Below are positions 16,083 to 24,600 of a DNA stretch of 54,695 nt, piece by piece. Origin of the DNA: Pelagicoccus mobilis (GTDB taxonomy: Bacteria > Verrucomicrobiota > Verrucomicrobiia > Opitutales > Opitutaceae); NCBI RefSeq assembly GCF_016595505.1, contig NZ_JAENIL010000049.1:1-54695 (forward strand), written 5' to 3'. How positions within the stretch are numbered: the stretch's first letter is position 1; every line of letters begins with the position of its first letter. The translations under genes and the position numbers were made by a program. Under the pieces are notes generated by a model that made no database searches, had not been told where the DNA came from, and saw only the letters and a program-made list of their open reading frames with translations.

Positions 16083-16931
16083 CTAGACGTCGCTCAAGAC
16101 CACGATCGGGCTTGGCCGCTGCGGCGCAGCACTCTCCTCCTCGGTCACGAAGAAACTCAGCGAATCGTTGCTCGTACCTTCCGGCATATGGGTCAGGTCG
16201 AAGAAAAACAGACCACGCGACTGGTCGCCGATCGGCAAGGTCCCCGCCCGGATTGGAGCATCCAAGCCCTTGGTCTTAGCCCAAACATGGTAAGTCTTTT
16301 CAGGAGCCTCGCGTGGGAGATTCTCGACCGCGATAAAGCCGATGTTGTATTGGCGGTCAAAAATAGTGAACCCGCCCGATAGCTGAGCCACCTCCGTGTC
16401 GCTCGAATCTAGCAACTGCCCGCTAGGGATCCCCTCCCTGGAAAACCAATAAGCCTCCGCTAAGCCAGCAAGTTCCAGCATCCGGTCCTCGACCGTGAAC
16501 TCGTCCGACGGCGTCTGTACGGCCACGATACGAGGGCTCGCTAGATTGTTCACCACGATATCCGATTCGCCCTCGGGCGAGTTTCCGGGCCCCAGCAATC
16601 CAGCTCCAAACACCGCAGCCACGCAAGCCGCAGCCGCCCAGCCGCCCCAGGCAAAAAACGAAACGAGCGGCGAAGCTGCCTTACGCTCAGGCGCTTCAGA
16701 AACAGAGGAACGTGAGTCATCAATCTCATCCATGATCCCAGCGTAGACCTGAAACGAGGGATTACGTTCATCGCCAGAGGCGTCGAACTCGGTCAATTGC
16801 TGGTACTCGTGCACGAGCGCTTGCGTCGCGCGATCCTCGCGAATCCGGTTTTCAAATTCTTCCTTCTCCGATTCAGGCAGGATGCCCAAGGCGTAGAGCT
16901 GGGCCTTTTCTTCTAAGAGTTCGTTATTCAT
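16083..16931 (-). CDS. Anti-sigma factor (RskA-like, zinc-free)
   Basis: The 282-residue protein has a cytoplasmic N-terminal helical domain (residues 1-85: YALGILPESEKEEFENRI). This is the anti-sigma-K type fold, which lacks the HxxxCxxC zinc motif. One transmembrane helix follows (about 90-112), then a periplasmic domain of the RskA C-terminal type (TYHVWAKTKGLDAPIRAGTL and a late SLSFFVTEEESAAP element). Its start overlaps the sigma gene stop by 8 bp, the usual coupling of a regulator to its sigma factor. The protein should hold the sigma factor at the membrane until a signal triggers release by proteolysis. The signal is unknown. Confidence 0.88.
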   Translation of the reverse strand: MNNELLEEKAQLYALGILPESEKEEFENRIREDRATQALVHEYQQLTEFDASGDERNPSFQVYAGIMDEIDDSRSSVSEAPERKAASPLVSFFAWGGWAAAACVAAVFGAGLLGPGNSPEGESDIVVNNLASPRIVAVQTPSDEFTVEDRMLELAGLAEAYWFSREGIPSGQLLDSSDTEVAQLSGGFTIFDRQYNIGFIAVENLPREAPEKTYHVWAKTKGLDAPIRAGTLPIGDQSRGLFFFDLTHMPEGTSNDSLSFFVTEEESAAPQRPSPIVVLSDV

Positions 16932-17490
16932 GGCTGGATGCCATCATGGCTTTGAGTCGTTGCATGCCACGGCGCATAGCGGTCTTCACCGTGCCGAGCG
17001 GCATATTGAGCTTGTCGGAAATTTCTTGCTGGGTGAGCCCAGTACGCATGACGAGGCGGAGCGTCACCCGTTGGGACTCTGGCAGGCGCTCCACCATTTC
17101 GCTGAGAATGCTCAGCTCATCGTCCACCTCTACCAGCTCGGACGGGTCACGTTCTGCCAGTTTCTGGTCTTCCACTGGGCGCAAAGCGACAGGATCTTCG
17201 GAAACGGTCACCGGCTTGCGGGCTCGGATCTTGTCGATGCAAATTCGCTTGGTGATCAGCACGCACCAGCTGAACGGGCGCGACAAAGCCCGGTCGTAAC
17301 GAGGAGCGGAGCGCCAGATCTTGACGAACGCATCCTGCAGCACCTCCTCCGCCTGGCCATGGTCGCCGAGAAATTTAAGGATATAGGAAAACAAAGGGCG
17401 CGAGTAGCGAGCGTACAGATCGTCGAACGCCGCTCGTTCGCCCTTGGCGATACGGCGTATCAATTCAGCCTCGATACTAGCGTCATCCAT
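16924..17490 (-). CDS. ECF RNA polymerase sigma factor
   Basis: This product of about 188 residues has sigma region 2 (FDDLYARYSRPLFSYILKFL and the EEVLQDAFVKIWRSA recognition segment, residues about 20-75). Region 4 (about 135-185) has the helix-turn-helix TQQEISDKLNMPLGTVKTAM. It belongs to the SigK-like ECF group by its pairing with an RskA-like anti-sigma. I start it at the ATG at 17490; an earlier ATG at 17553 would add 21 residues and overlap the stop of the preceding gene at 17531. It most likely controls its own operon and a small regulon. Confidence 0.92.
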   Translation of the reverse strand: MDDASIEAELIRRIAKGERAAFDDLYARYSRPLFSYILKFLGDHGQAEEVLQDAFVKIWRSAPRYDRALSRPFSWCVLITKRICIDKIRARKPVTVSEDPVALRPVEDQKLAERDPSELVEVDDELSILSEMVERLPESQRVTLRLVMRTGLTQQEISDKLNMPLGTVKTAMRRGMQRLKAMMASSHE

Positions 17491-17530
17491 TGTTCGCGTA
17501 TGCTCGTGCACCCTCCGAGTCGCGTCTTCC

Positions 17531-18091
17531 CTATTCGTCTCCTGAAATGTCATCGATTTCGCTCAAATCCATCTCCACCTCTTCGAGAACCTTCGCCGAA
17601 AGTCGTGTTTTGAGCTCTTTCACCATGTCTTTGACCGCTTTTTCCATGACTTCGTCGTGCGCTCGCCGCGTACGGTTGTAACTGCCCATCGGAGCCGCGT
17701 CGCGAGCGAAAAACACTCCCATGCGATTCTTGTCATGGTTCCGTCTGAGCAACGCGCTGAAACGTACCTCGATTTCACTCAACCCGTTATCGCCCCACTT
17801 CATGATGGTGACGTCCAGACGCGGCTGGTTCGGCGGAGTACGCTGTGCCCCGAAACGCTCGATCTTGTAAGGCATCGGAAAGTCGACCTCTTCAATCACT
17901 TCCTCGATCACTTCCTCAATCCGGCGAAAACGGTCGTCCTCGCCAAACCCGCTCATGTAAAGCTGGTCCATCACCTCGATATGCAAGGTCTCCGCAGGAC
18001 GCAGCGTAATGTACGGCTTGTCCTTGCGGGGCTTCGCCACGCTCGAACAAACGAGCGACAAAATGCAGATTATGGAAAGGAAGGTTCTCAT
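17531..18091 (-). CDS. Secreted protein of unknown function
   Basis: This 186-residue product (start 18091, giving the signal peptide MRTFLSIICILSLVCSSVA) is not a family I recognise. The mature part opens with a lysine-rich stretch and a strand ITLRPAETLHIEV. It has an acidic EEVIEEVIEEV run and a second beta-rich part (RLDVTIMKWGDNGLSEIEVRF), and ends in a charged helix with an acidic tail. An ATG at 18106 would add five residues. It precedes the ECF sigma gene on the same strand, 40 bp away, so it may be co-regulated or may sense the periplasmic state, but that is inference from position only. Confidence 0.7.
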   Translation of the reverse strand: MRTFLSIICILSLVCSSVAKPRKDKPYITLRPAETLHIEVMDQLYMSGFGEDDRFRRIEEVIEEVIEEVDFPMPYKIERFGAQRTPPNQPRLDVTIMKWGDNGLSEIEVRFSALLRRNHDKNRMGVFFARDAAPMGSYNRTRRAHDEVMEKAVKDMVKELKTRLSAKVLEEVEMDLSEIDDISGDE

Positions 18092-18305
18092 TGGTTCACA
18101 CAGCACGAGGCAGGGCTATTCGCTCTGCCTTGGTAGTGAATTCGCAGGGAGAGGAATTCTGGATTCAGAAACTTCGCCTCAGTATAGCGCGAGCTGGAAA
18201 AAATGCTAATCGCAGCCGCCCCTCCACTCGAAAGCTTCGCCCTACCAGCAGTTTACTGCCGCTTCGCGCTCGACAGCCGCGCCAGCCCCCGCAAAAACTC
18301 CCTGC

Positions 18306-19445
18306 ATGAACGCAAGCGAAGAGGATCATGGGCTGGACGAGGCAGGCGAGGTAGGACTCGTCGAGCCACTCGACTTCCATTACCCGAACGCCTTCACTTT
18401 CGCGAGCGGACAGAGCATCCCTGAATTTACCCTACGCTACGAAACCTACGGGCGACTAAACGCCGACGGTACCAACGCCATCCTCATCGCCCACGCTCTC
18501 ACCGGCGACCACCATGCCGCAGGCATCCACAGCCTGCGTGATCGCAAGCCCGGCTGGTGGAACAACATGATCGGCCCCGGCAAGCCCATCGACACCAAGC
18601 GTTTCTTCGTCATTTGCTCCAATTGCATCGGCGGCTGCCAAGGCTCCACAGGCCCGACCTCCATCAACCCGCAAACAAGCGCCCCCTACAATCTCACCTT
18701 CCCCTTCGTCACCATCAGCGACATGGTACGAAGCCAGAAGCTTCTGCTCGACAGCCTCCACATCAAAAAGCTGCACGCCGTCGTAGGCGGCTCCATGGGC
18801 GGCATGCAAGTGCTGCAATGGGCCATCGAGTATCCGGACTTCGTGGAACGCATCCTACCCATGGCGACGACCTGGCGCCAAAACTCCCAAGCCATCGCTT
18901 TCGACGAGGTGGGGCGCCAGGCGATCATGCAGGATCCCGAGTGGCACGAAGGCAACTACGAGCCTGACGCAGGTCCCAATGTCGGCCTCGCCATCGCCCG
19001 CATGATGGCCCATATCACCTATCTTTCCGACACCAGCATGGACCGGAAATTCGGTCGCCGCCGCCAAGCCGGCAAGGACAGCAAGTACAGCTTCGACATC
19101 GAATTCGAGGTCGAGAGCTACCTGCGCTACCAAGGGGAGAGCTTCACCAATCGCTTCGACGCGAACACCTACCTCTACTTCACCCGGGCCCTCGGCTATT
19201 TCGATCTAGCCGGCGCCTACGGCAGCCTCGACCAAGCCGTTGCCAAGATGAACTGCCGCGCGCTGGTGGTCGGTTTCACCTCCGACTGGCTCTTCCCTCC
19301 CGCCCAAAACCGGGAAATCGCTCTGGCCCTACTCCGGCAAGGCAAGGAAGCCTCCTATCTTCAGGTCGACCTCGATCTTGGGCACGACTCATTCCTAGTC
19401 GACTCCCAGGAGCTCTTCGATCTCACCCGAGCCTTCCTCGCGTAA
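18306..19445 (+). CDS. metX: Homoserine O-acetyltransferase
   Basis: The 379-residue alpha/beta-hydrolase enzyme acylates homoserine for methionine synthesis. Visible features are LRYETYGRLNADGTNAILIA at the start of the fold, HALTGDHHAAG (oxyanion region), the nucleophile elbow GGSMGGMQVLQW, TSDWLFPP with the acidic residue and GHDSFLVD with the catalytic His. The acyl donor (acetyl- or succinyl-CoA) cannot be settled by eye. A metW gene lies nearby on the opposite strand, separated by an H-NOX-like gene, a modified version of the common metX-metW pairing. No SAM riboswitch pattern is evident in the 200 bp upstream. Confidence 0.95.
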   Translation: MNASEEDHGLDEAGEVGLVEPLDFHYPNAFTFASGQSIPEFTLRYETYGRLNADGTNAILIAHALTGDHHAAGIHSLRDRKPGWWNNMIGPGKPIDTKRFFVICSNCIGGCQGSTGPTSINPQTSAPYNLTFPFVTISDMVRSQKLLLDSLHIKKLHAVVGGSMGGMQVLQWAIEYPDFVERILPMATTWRQNSQAIAFDEVGRQAIMQDPEWHEGNYEPDAGPNVGLAIARMMAHITYLSDTSMDRKFGRRRQAGKDSKYSFDIEFEVESYLRYQGESFTNRFDANTYLYFTRALGYFDLAGAYGSLDQAVAKMNCRALVVGFTSDWLFPPAQNREIALALLRQGKEASYLQVDLDLGHDSFLVDSQELFDLTRAFLA

Positions 19446-19486
19446 ACAGTGGCGGCCGCCATCCCGAAGGACCACCCAAACAACCC

Positions 19487-20008
19487 CTACTCGAAACAGC
19501 TAAACGTGATCACCACGTAAGTCGCCCGTTTCGGTTGCCTCAGGTAGCGAACCGACACCCCAAGCTCTTGGCACGCAGCCCGCGCGACTCCCTCCAGAAA
19601 CGAGCAGCAACGCCGAGGCCCGACGCAAGCGACCTGCAAACGACCTGAGGAAAGAGTGGTCGACTCGATCGAAAAATCGTCCAGTCCGGGCAAAGGAACG
19701 TTTTTTACCGTATCCACTTTGGAGACGAGCCCTTGCAAGGTCTTGAGCGGCGGTTCGCTCTTACCCGCAACCGCCAGATTTCCAGCGAACAGGGAATTTC
19801 GGAACCAACGGGCTCCGACCTGGCGAAGCAACTCCTCCGTATCCACGTGGAGACGTTGGGCAAGGGACCAAAGCATCAGATCAAACTCGAAATCGCTGTT
19901 CACCGATTCGAGCTTAGGATCAAACTCGCGAAGGATCTCCTCGCGCGAACCCGCAGGGATATCGTCCGTCGCTAGGTCCAAGAAAGGGGTCATCTGGGAA
20001 CTGAACAT
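19487..20008 (-). CDS. H-NOX (heme NO-binding)-like protein without clear heme ligand
   Basis: The 173-residue product follows the H-NOX layout. It has an acidic helical start ([16 protein letters not shown]), the [20 protein letters not shown] segment with RWF after it, a middle [28 protein letters not shown] in place of the usual PxM..P.F, and a final [15 protein letters not shown] helix. The proximal His expected in the middle helix is absent, and the YxSxR heme-propionate motif appears as ACVGPRR. So the fold is suggested but heme binding is doubtful. It overlaps nothing, converges with metX (41 bp gap) and lies 124 bp downstream of metW on the same strand. Confidence 0.5.
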
Positions 20009-20132
20009 GGCAGTGGTTGGTAGTTAGGGGTAGTAGCTAAGCCCGAAGTCAAAACAGAGCGACTCCACGGCTCGTTTTCGCCATTTTTTAACCTAACGAA
20101 AACGCTTCGACACGCAAATCGATCGCCACAAC

Positions 20133-20735
20133 TTACTTTCCCGCGGACAAATTGAAAAGCGCGTACCCGCTCATCACGTTTCGCAAAGTTCGTCGCTCCG
20201 AGGACCAATTGCCTCCCAGACAAAGCTGCCGCTCCACCACTATCCCGTGCTTGCGACAGAAAATCTCGAATTGGTGCACAGAAAGCGGATTTGACGGCCG
20301 CGACGTCGACCAAGGCGTCGGATAAACCTCGTTACGGATAATCCTGCCATTGAACGCCATACTCAGACGGTTTCGCCAATAGCCAAAATTCACGAATCCG
20401 ACCAGCATATGACGCGAAACGCGCAGCGCCTCCTCGATCACCGCAGCCGGAGCATTCAGCTCCTGCAAGGTGCGCGAACAGATCACGTAATCGAAATGCT
20501 TGTCCGGAAAGGAGTTCATAAACTCCATCATGTCTCCCATGTAGACGCTAAGCCCCCGCTTCACGCAGGAGCTCGCCTTAGCCGGATCCAAATCCACGCC
20601 CACCGCCTGAACGCCAAGCTTGTTCTTCAAGTACTCAAGCAGAACACCACGGCCACAGCCCAGATCGAGCACCCGCGAGCCAGGCTTCACCCACTCGCTC
20701 ATCACTCTCATATCAACTGTCCGTTTGTCCTTCAT
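20133..20735 (-). CDS. metW: Methionine biosynthesis protein MetW
   Basis: This 200-residue class I methyltransferase-fold protein shows motif I VLDLGCGRGVLLEYL, the acidic AVGVDLD strand, and FDYVICSRTLQELNAP, which is diagnostic of MetW. It also has the late FCRKHGIVVERQLCL helix-strand. MetW acts with MetX in the homoserine acylation branch in many bacteria; its biochemical role is not fully settled. It starts 130 bp from a divergently transcribed glycosyltransferase gene. Length is normal for the family. Confidence 0.92.
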   Translation of the reverse strand: MKDKRTVDMRVMSEWVKPGSRVLDLGCGRGVLLEYLKNKLGVQAVGVDLDPAKASSCVKRGLSVYMGDMMEFMNSFPDKHFDYVICSRTLQELNAPAAVIEEALRVSRHMLVGFVNFGYWRNRLSMAFNGRIIRNEVYPTPWSTSRPSNPLSVHQFEIFCRKHGIVVERQLCLGGNWSSERRTLRNVMSGYALFNLSAGK

Positions 20736-20865
20736 CTCTTAGCTCCTTGGCCGGAAGCGATTACAAAAGCCGCCGCCCGCAACACGCACAAGGCAGAAAA
20801 CGCCAGTCAACCAGAAACCCAGTTCACAAGTCCCGGCGGTAAATTGCTCGCATTTCCCTAAACCG

Positions 20866-22086
20866 ATGGCAGCAAAGGTTTCGATGAACCAACAAGCCTC
20901 CCGTCCCCTCAAAGTAGCGTACGACATCGCACGCCTCACCGCAGGCGGAGCCAATGGAGGAATTAAGGTACATCACTACGAGTTTCTCCGCTGCTTCGCC
21001 GAACACTTCTCCGACCAACTGCAACTGCACATCTTCTGCCTGGAAGAAATCGTGCCAGAACTCGATTTCCTAACACTCGGCGGGAACCATCAAATCCACA
21101 TACTCGGCTCACGTGCCGCCTTCGAACCGCGAGACTTCGAGAAAAACCTGCCCCCCCTCCACTATTGGCCAGAGCCACCTGAAAATCTACTCTCCCTCTT
21201 GGGTATCGACGTCCTCTACGCCGGTTTCGGCTTCTCACAGCTCTACACACCGGACGTACCCCAAGTCAGCCTCATCGTGGACGTTCTTCACCGAGTCTAC
21301 CCCGAGTCCTTGCCGCCCGAGGAAGTCGCCTTCCGCGACAAGTGGTACGCCGAGGAACTCGAGAAAGCGACGCTCGTGCAAACCAACTCCGAGTACTGCA
21401 AACAGCAGCTCATCGACGAATTCGGAGCTGACCCCGACAAGATCTTCGTCATCGGAGTCCCCGTCCACGGCCGCTTCAATCGCGTCGAAATGGGCCAACT
21501 CCCCCTCGAGATCGCCCACATCCCCCACAAATACTTCCTCTACCCCGCCAACTACTGGCCCCACAAAAACCACAAGCGTCTCATCGAAGCCTACGCCCTC
21601 TACGAAAAAGAAGCAGGAGAAGACGCCCTCCACCTCGTACTCACCGGCGACATGAACGACCTCGGCCAAGCCCGAGCTAAGCAAATCGAAGAACTAGGCC
21701 TCACCCACAAGATCCACCAGATCGGCCACCAAGACATGCCCACCTACAAAGCCCTCTGGGAACTCTGCCACTCTCTGGTCTTCCCCTCCCTCTACGAAGG
21801 CTTCGGTATCCCCATCCTAGAAGCCATGCACTTCCAAAAGCCAACGGCACTTAGCAATAGTCAATGTTTGACTCAAGTAGCTTCACCAGAGTCTCTAAAT
21901 CTCGAAACAGCAGATAAATCCGAGTTAGCAGGAACTCTCTTGAAACTCCATTCAGAGGCTGAGGGATACCGAGGTGAGACAAACGCGCTCGAGCGTTTCA
22001 CACTCCCCCAAGAAGCCAAAAATTGGATTCACAGAATCAAAGAAGCAGCTAATCGCTGTCGCAAAGGCGTCGCCAGATCCGTTTGA
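20866..22086 (+). CDS. GT4-family glycosyltransferase with hybrid base composition
   Basis: The 406-residue enzyme has the two-Rossmann GT-B fold. An N-terminal half contains VLYAGFGFSQLYTPDVPQVS. The C-terminal half starts at KYFLYPANYWPHKNHKRLIE and includes the nucleotide-binding E-x7-E region (SLYEGFGIPILEAMHF). It likely transfers a sugar from a nucleotide donor in surface polysaccharide assembly. The first roughly 970 bp have strongly C/G-ending codons like metX and yidC. From about 21840, just after E-x7-E, the gene becomes AT-rich like the island that follows. Its last 38 bp overlap the convergent GT2 gene. The switch suggests a recombination joint inside the gene. Confidence 0.88.
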   Translation: MAAKVSMNQQASRPLKVAYDIARLTAGGANGGIKVHHYEFLRCFAEHFSDQLQLHIFCLEEIVPELDFLTLGGNHQIHILGSRAAFEPRDFEKNLPPLHYWPEPPENLLSLLGIDVLYAGFGFSQLYTPDVPQVSLIVDVLHRVYPESLPPEEVAFRDKWYAEELEKATLVQTNSEYCKQQLIDEFGADPDKIFVIGVPVHGRFNRVEMGQLPLEIAHIPHKYFLYPANYWPHKNHKRLIEAYALYEKEAGEDALHLVLTGDMNDLGQARAKQIEELGLTHKIHQIGHQDMPTYKALWELCHSLVFPSLYEGFGIPILEAMHFQKPTALSNSQCLTQVASPESLNLETADKSELAGTLLKLHSEAEGYRGETNALERFTLPQEAKNWIHRIKEAANRCRKGVARSV

Positions 22087-23323
22087 GAAACCCGCTCCAC
22101 GTTTCCCACTTCAAACGCGACAGAGAATACTCCTCATTCATCCATCCCTCGTACCGGTCCAACTCCCACAACTCTCTGGAAAGCGTTTTCCAGACAACAT
22201 TCCAGGGAGCATGCTTAGCTATCACCCAAAACCTGTTTCGGGTTGAATGAAAGACCTGAAAAGGTGATTGAACTCCGGACGTGGCAGCTCCGTAGTGGCG
22301 CACGAGACTTCTTGGCTCGTATAGAAGACGCCAGCCGCCTCTCTTCAAGTTTAACGACAAATCAGTATCTTCGAAGTAGGCAAAAAACTCAGCATCGAAA
22401 GGAACGTCTAACAGAGCAGATCGCCTGATCAAAATAGAGCATCCACTAGCAACCTCAAGCTCGATAGGCTGGCACAACTCAGGGCAATCCTTCTTGAACA
22501 AACCTCTCTCTTTTACTCGCCAAGCCTCATCCAGATAGCTACCTGCGTTATTCACGATGTCGAACTGCTGATCGTCGGGGATCTCCAAGGAGACGACGGT
22601 AGCTTCATTTTCTATAACAAAACTTTGCTCACCACAATCCCACAGCAATCGAACAGACGATCCGTGTAATTCCGTCGCCGAAGACAATGAAAACTGTACT
22701 GTGCGGTCCCCTTCGCAAGGGAGCCATAGAGTAGCCTTTCCGTTTGTCCACGCCCATGCGTGAACACCATCCTTTTCGGTAGAGTAGAGACCATTTTTTT
22801 CAACTCCTTCAAATGGGAAGCAACCGAGGCCATCAAACTCTATTCGAACCCCCAATCTCCTTGAGTCTCCAATCGGGCGAAACGTATCGCTTTCAATTTC
22901 AACCCTCGCAAAACGTTGTTTGTAAACAACTTTCGAACAAACCGCCCCTATATCTCGTGAGCTCACAATGCAATCGAACAACGCACCTAACCACTGATCC
23001 TCAAGCTCAGTATCGTTGTTCAGCAAGCAAACGTATTCTCCTTTGGCAGTCTTGAATCCAAGATTACTCCCCTCGGCAAATCCGACATTGCCAGGGCTCT
23101 TGATTATCCTCGAACAAAGGCCTCCCGACACTAACTCTGGATCCAATCGACCTGAATTATCTACAACGATAAGTTCAAAATCTCTAAAAACCTGATTTTC
23201 CAGGGAGCACAACAACTTCGGCCAGAAACGGTGACCATTGTAGTCGACGACAACGATCGAAACGAGAGGGCTGTTTTTGACGCCTGTGAGATGCACTCTT
23301 CCCTTCAAGCGTGACCATGGCAA
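22049..23323 (-). CDS. GT2-family glycosyltransferase with inserted beta domain
   Basis: The 424-residue protein has the GT-A signature of GT2 enzymes: PLVSIVVVDYNG start, FELIVVDNSGR, NVGFAEGSNLGFKTAKGEY and LLNNDTEL (DxD-like). Acceptor-side motifs are EVASGCSILIRRSALL and FFAYFEDTDLSLNLKRGG. Between the two parts (about residues 160-270) lies an unusual beta-rich insertion (WAWTNGKATLWLPCEGDRTV), resembling a small carbohydrate-binding or DUF-type module often found in O-antigen GT2 proteins. It converges with the GT4 gene and overlaps it by 38 bp. Probably a rhamnosyl- or related transferase, but donor and acceptor are not predictable. Confidence 0.85.
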   Translation of the reverse strand: MPWSRLKGRVHLTGVKNSPLVSIVVVDYNGHRFWPKLLCSLENQVFRDFELIVVDNSGRLDPELVSGGLCSRIIKSPGNVGFAEGSNLGFKTAKGEYVCLLNNDTELEDQWLGALFDCIVSSRDIGAVCSKVVYKQRFARVEIESDTFRPIGDSRRLGVRIEFDGLGCFPFEGVEKNGLYSTEKDGVHAWAWTNGKATLWLPCEGDRTVQFSLSSATELHGSSVRLLWDCGEQSFVIENEATVVSLEIPDDQQFDIVNNAGSYLDEAWRVKERGLFKKDCPELCQPIELEVASGCSILIRRSALLDVPFDAEFFAYFEDTDLSLNLKRGGWRLLYEPRSLVRHYGAATSGVQSPFQVFHSTRNRFWVIAKHAPWNVVWKTLSRELWELDRYEGWMNEEYSLSRLKWETWSGFLKRIWRRLCDSD

Positions 23324-23631
23324 TTGTCAACTAACTCCAAACTCAATTTATCAATGTTCGTAACGACACTCGCTGTTGCTCTAGCAACGCATCCCTATGA
23401 GATGCAATCCGAATGCAACAGAAGCCTAATCACAGTTCAGTCACTTGAAATCCTCTTTACTTTCGACGAAGTGCACCTGTGCGAGCTTCCAGCGAAGCTA
23501 TCATCTTTCTCAAACCAACAAACAACCGCATGAGGAAGGCTGGGCTGAGGTAGACACACCCCATCAGACGAGGTCATCTAGGATCGGCTTAGTGCCGCAT
23601 AACGCCTCGATGCGTATTTATCCTTCATGAC
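23324..23631. other. Intergenic region between epimerase and GT2 genes
   Basis: This 308-bp AT-rich gap lies downstream of the epimerase and upstream of the GT2 gene, both on the minus strand. I see no supported gene, no strong terminator and no clear promoter. Short open frames here have no family features. Confidence 0.4.
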
Positions 23632-24600
23632 CTAGAGTTCGATTTCGTCTAACCAGCTCTTATTGTTTTTGTACCATTCTACGGTCTCGAGGAAACCTTC
23701 CTCGAAAGTCGTCTGGGGGCGCCAATCTAAGAGTTTGTTTGCTTTCGTGATATCGGCCCAGGTATGGAGCATATCCGACTTGTTGAAGGGCTGCTCGTCA
23801 ATGATCGCTTTTTTGTCGAGTATCTTCTCGATGCCGGAAATCATCCTGTTGATAGAGATTGGATTTTTACCTCCGCCGAGATTTATGATTTCGTAGCCTA
23901 ATGGTTTGAGGGCAGCTATTGTTCCCGTAGCAATATCGTCGATGTAGGTAAAATCTCTAGACTGCGATCCGTCACCGTAAAGAGTTATGGGAGTTCCTTG
24001 GTCGATCCATTTTATGAAGCGAAGAGGGCTCATGTCAGGACGTCCAGCAGGTCCGTAGACTGTGAAGTAACGAACAATAGAAACATCAAATCCATATAGA
24101 TAGTGGTAGGTGTAGGCCATCGTTTCGGCGGCCTTTTTGGATGCTGCATATGGAGAAATAGGTTGATTGACAGGAAGAGTCTCAACGAAGGGCATGTCCT
24201 GGCCTGCGTACAGTGAAGAGGTGGAGGCCAGTACAAGTTTCTTTATTCTATGCTTACGCATGCACTCTAAGAGATTGAGTGTTCCGTCGGCGTTAGAGTT
24301 AAGGTAAATGTGCGGGTTAACCATACTGTATCGTACCCCCGCACGGGCAGCTAAGTTGATAACAGCGTCAAAAGTATGATTTACAAAGAGATAGCCAAGC
24401 AGGCCGCGGTTTTCGATATCTCCCTCAACGAATTCGAATGAGTTGTTGTCTCTTAGCTGTGAAAGCCTCCAGATTTTAAGTCTTCGATCATAATAATCGT
24501 TGATATTGTCAATGCCTACGACTTCTACACCTTGCTCGAGTAGCATCGAGCTTGTTTTCCAGCCGATGAACCCGGCACATCCCGTTACAAGAATCTTCAT
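23632..24600 (-). CDS. NAD-dependent sugar-nucleotide epimerase (UDP-glucuronate 4-epimerase-like)
   Basis: The 322-residue extended short-chain dehydrogenase shows the NAD motif TGCAGFIGWKTSSMLLEQG, GIDNINDYYD, LAARAGVRYSMVNP, and the catalytic SPYAASKKAAE (Tyr-x3-Lys). It also has RYFTVYGPAGRPDMSPLRF and YGDGSQSRDFTYIDDI. The RAGVRYS and GPAGRPDM patterns are those of UDP-glucuronate 4-epimerases, so it probably makes UDP-galacturonate for the glycan. I start at the ATG at 24600 (MKILVTG); an ATG at 24642 would add 14 unrelated residues. It lies on the minus strand, opposite to the exporter operon. Confidence 0.92.
   Translation of the reverse strand: MKILVTGCAGFIGWKTSSMLLEQGVEVVGIDNINDYYDRRLKIWRLSQLRDNNSFEFVEGDIENRGLLGYLFVNHTFDAVINLAARAGVRYSMVNPHIYLNSNADGTLNLLECMRKHRIKKLVLASTSSLYAGQDMPFVETLPVNQPISPYAASKKAAETMAYTYHYLYGFDVSIVRYFTVYGPAGRPDMSPLRFIKWIDQGTPITLYGDGSQSRDFTYIDDIATGTIAALKPLGYEIINLGGGKNPISINRMISGIEKILDKKAIIDEQPFNKSDMLHTWADITKANKLLDWRPQTTFEEGFLETVEWYKNNKSWLDEIEL

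Noticed and set aside
16930-17613. Plus-strand open frame opposite the ECF sigma gene
   Set aside because: The sigma factor motifs on the minus strand are clear; the plus frame has no support.
18107-18305. SAM riboswitch upstream of metX
   Set aside because: No S-box-like pattern or terminator/antiterminator arrangement could be recognised in this stretch.
19449-19461. TGGCGGCCGCCA palindrome between metX and the H-NOX-like gene
   Set aside because: At 12 bp with no loop and in GC-rich sequence it is not strong enough, and no T-tract accompanies it.
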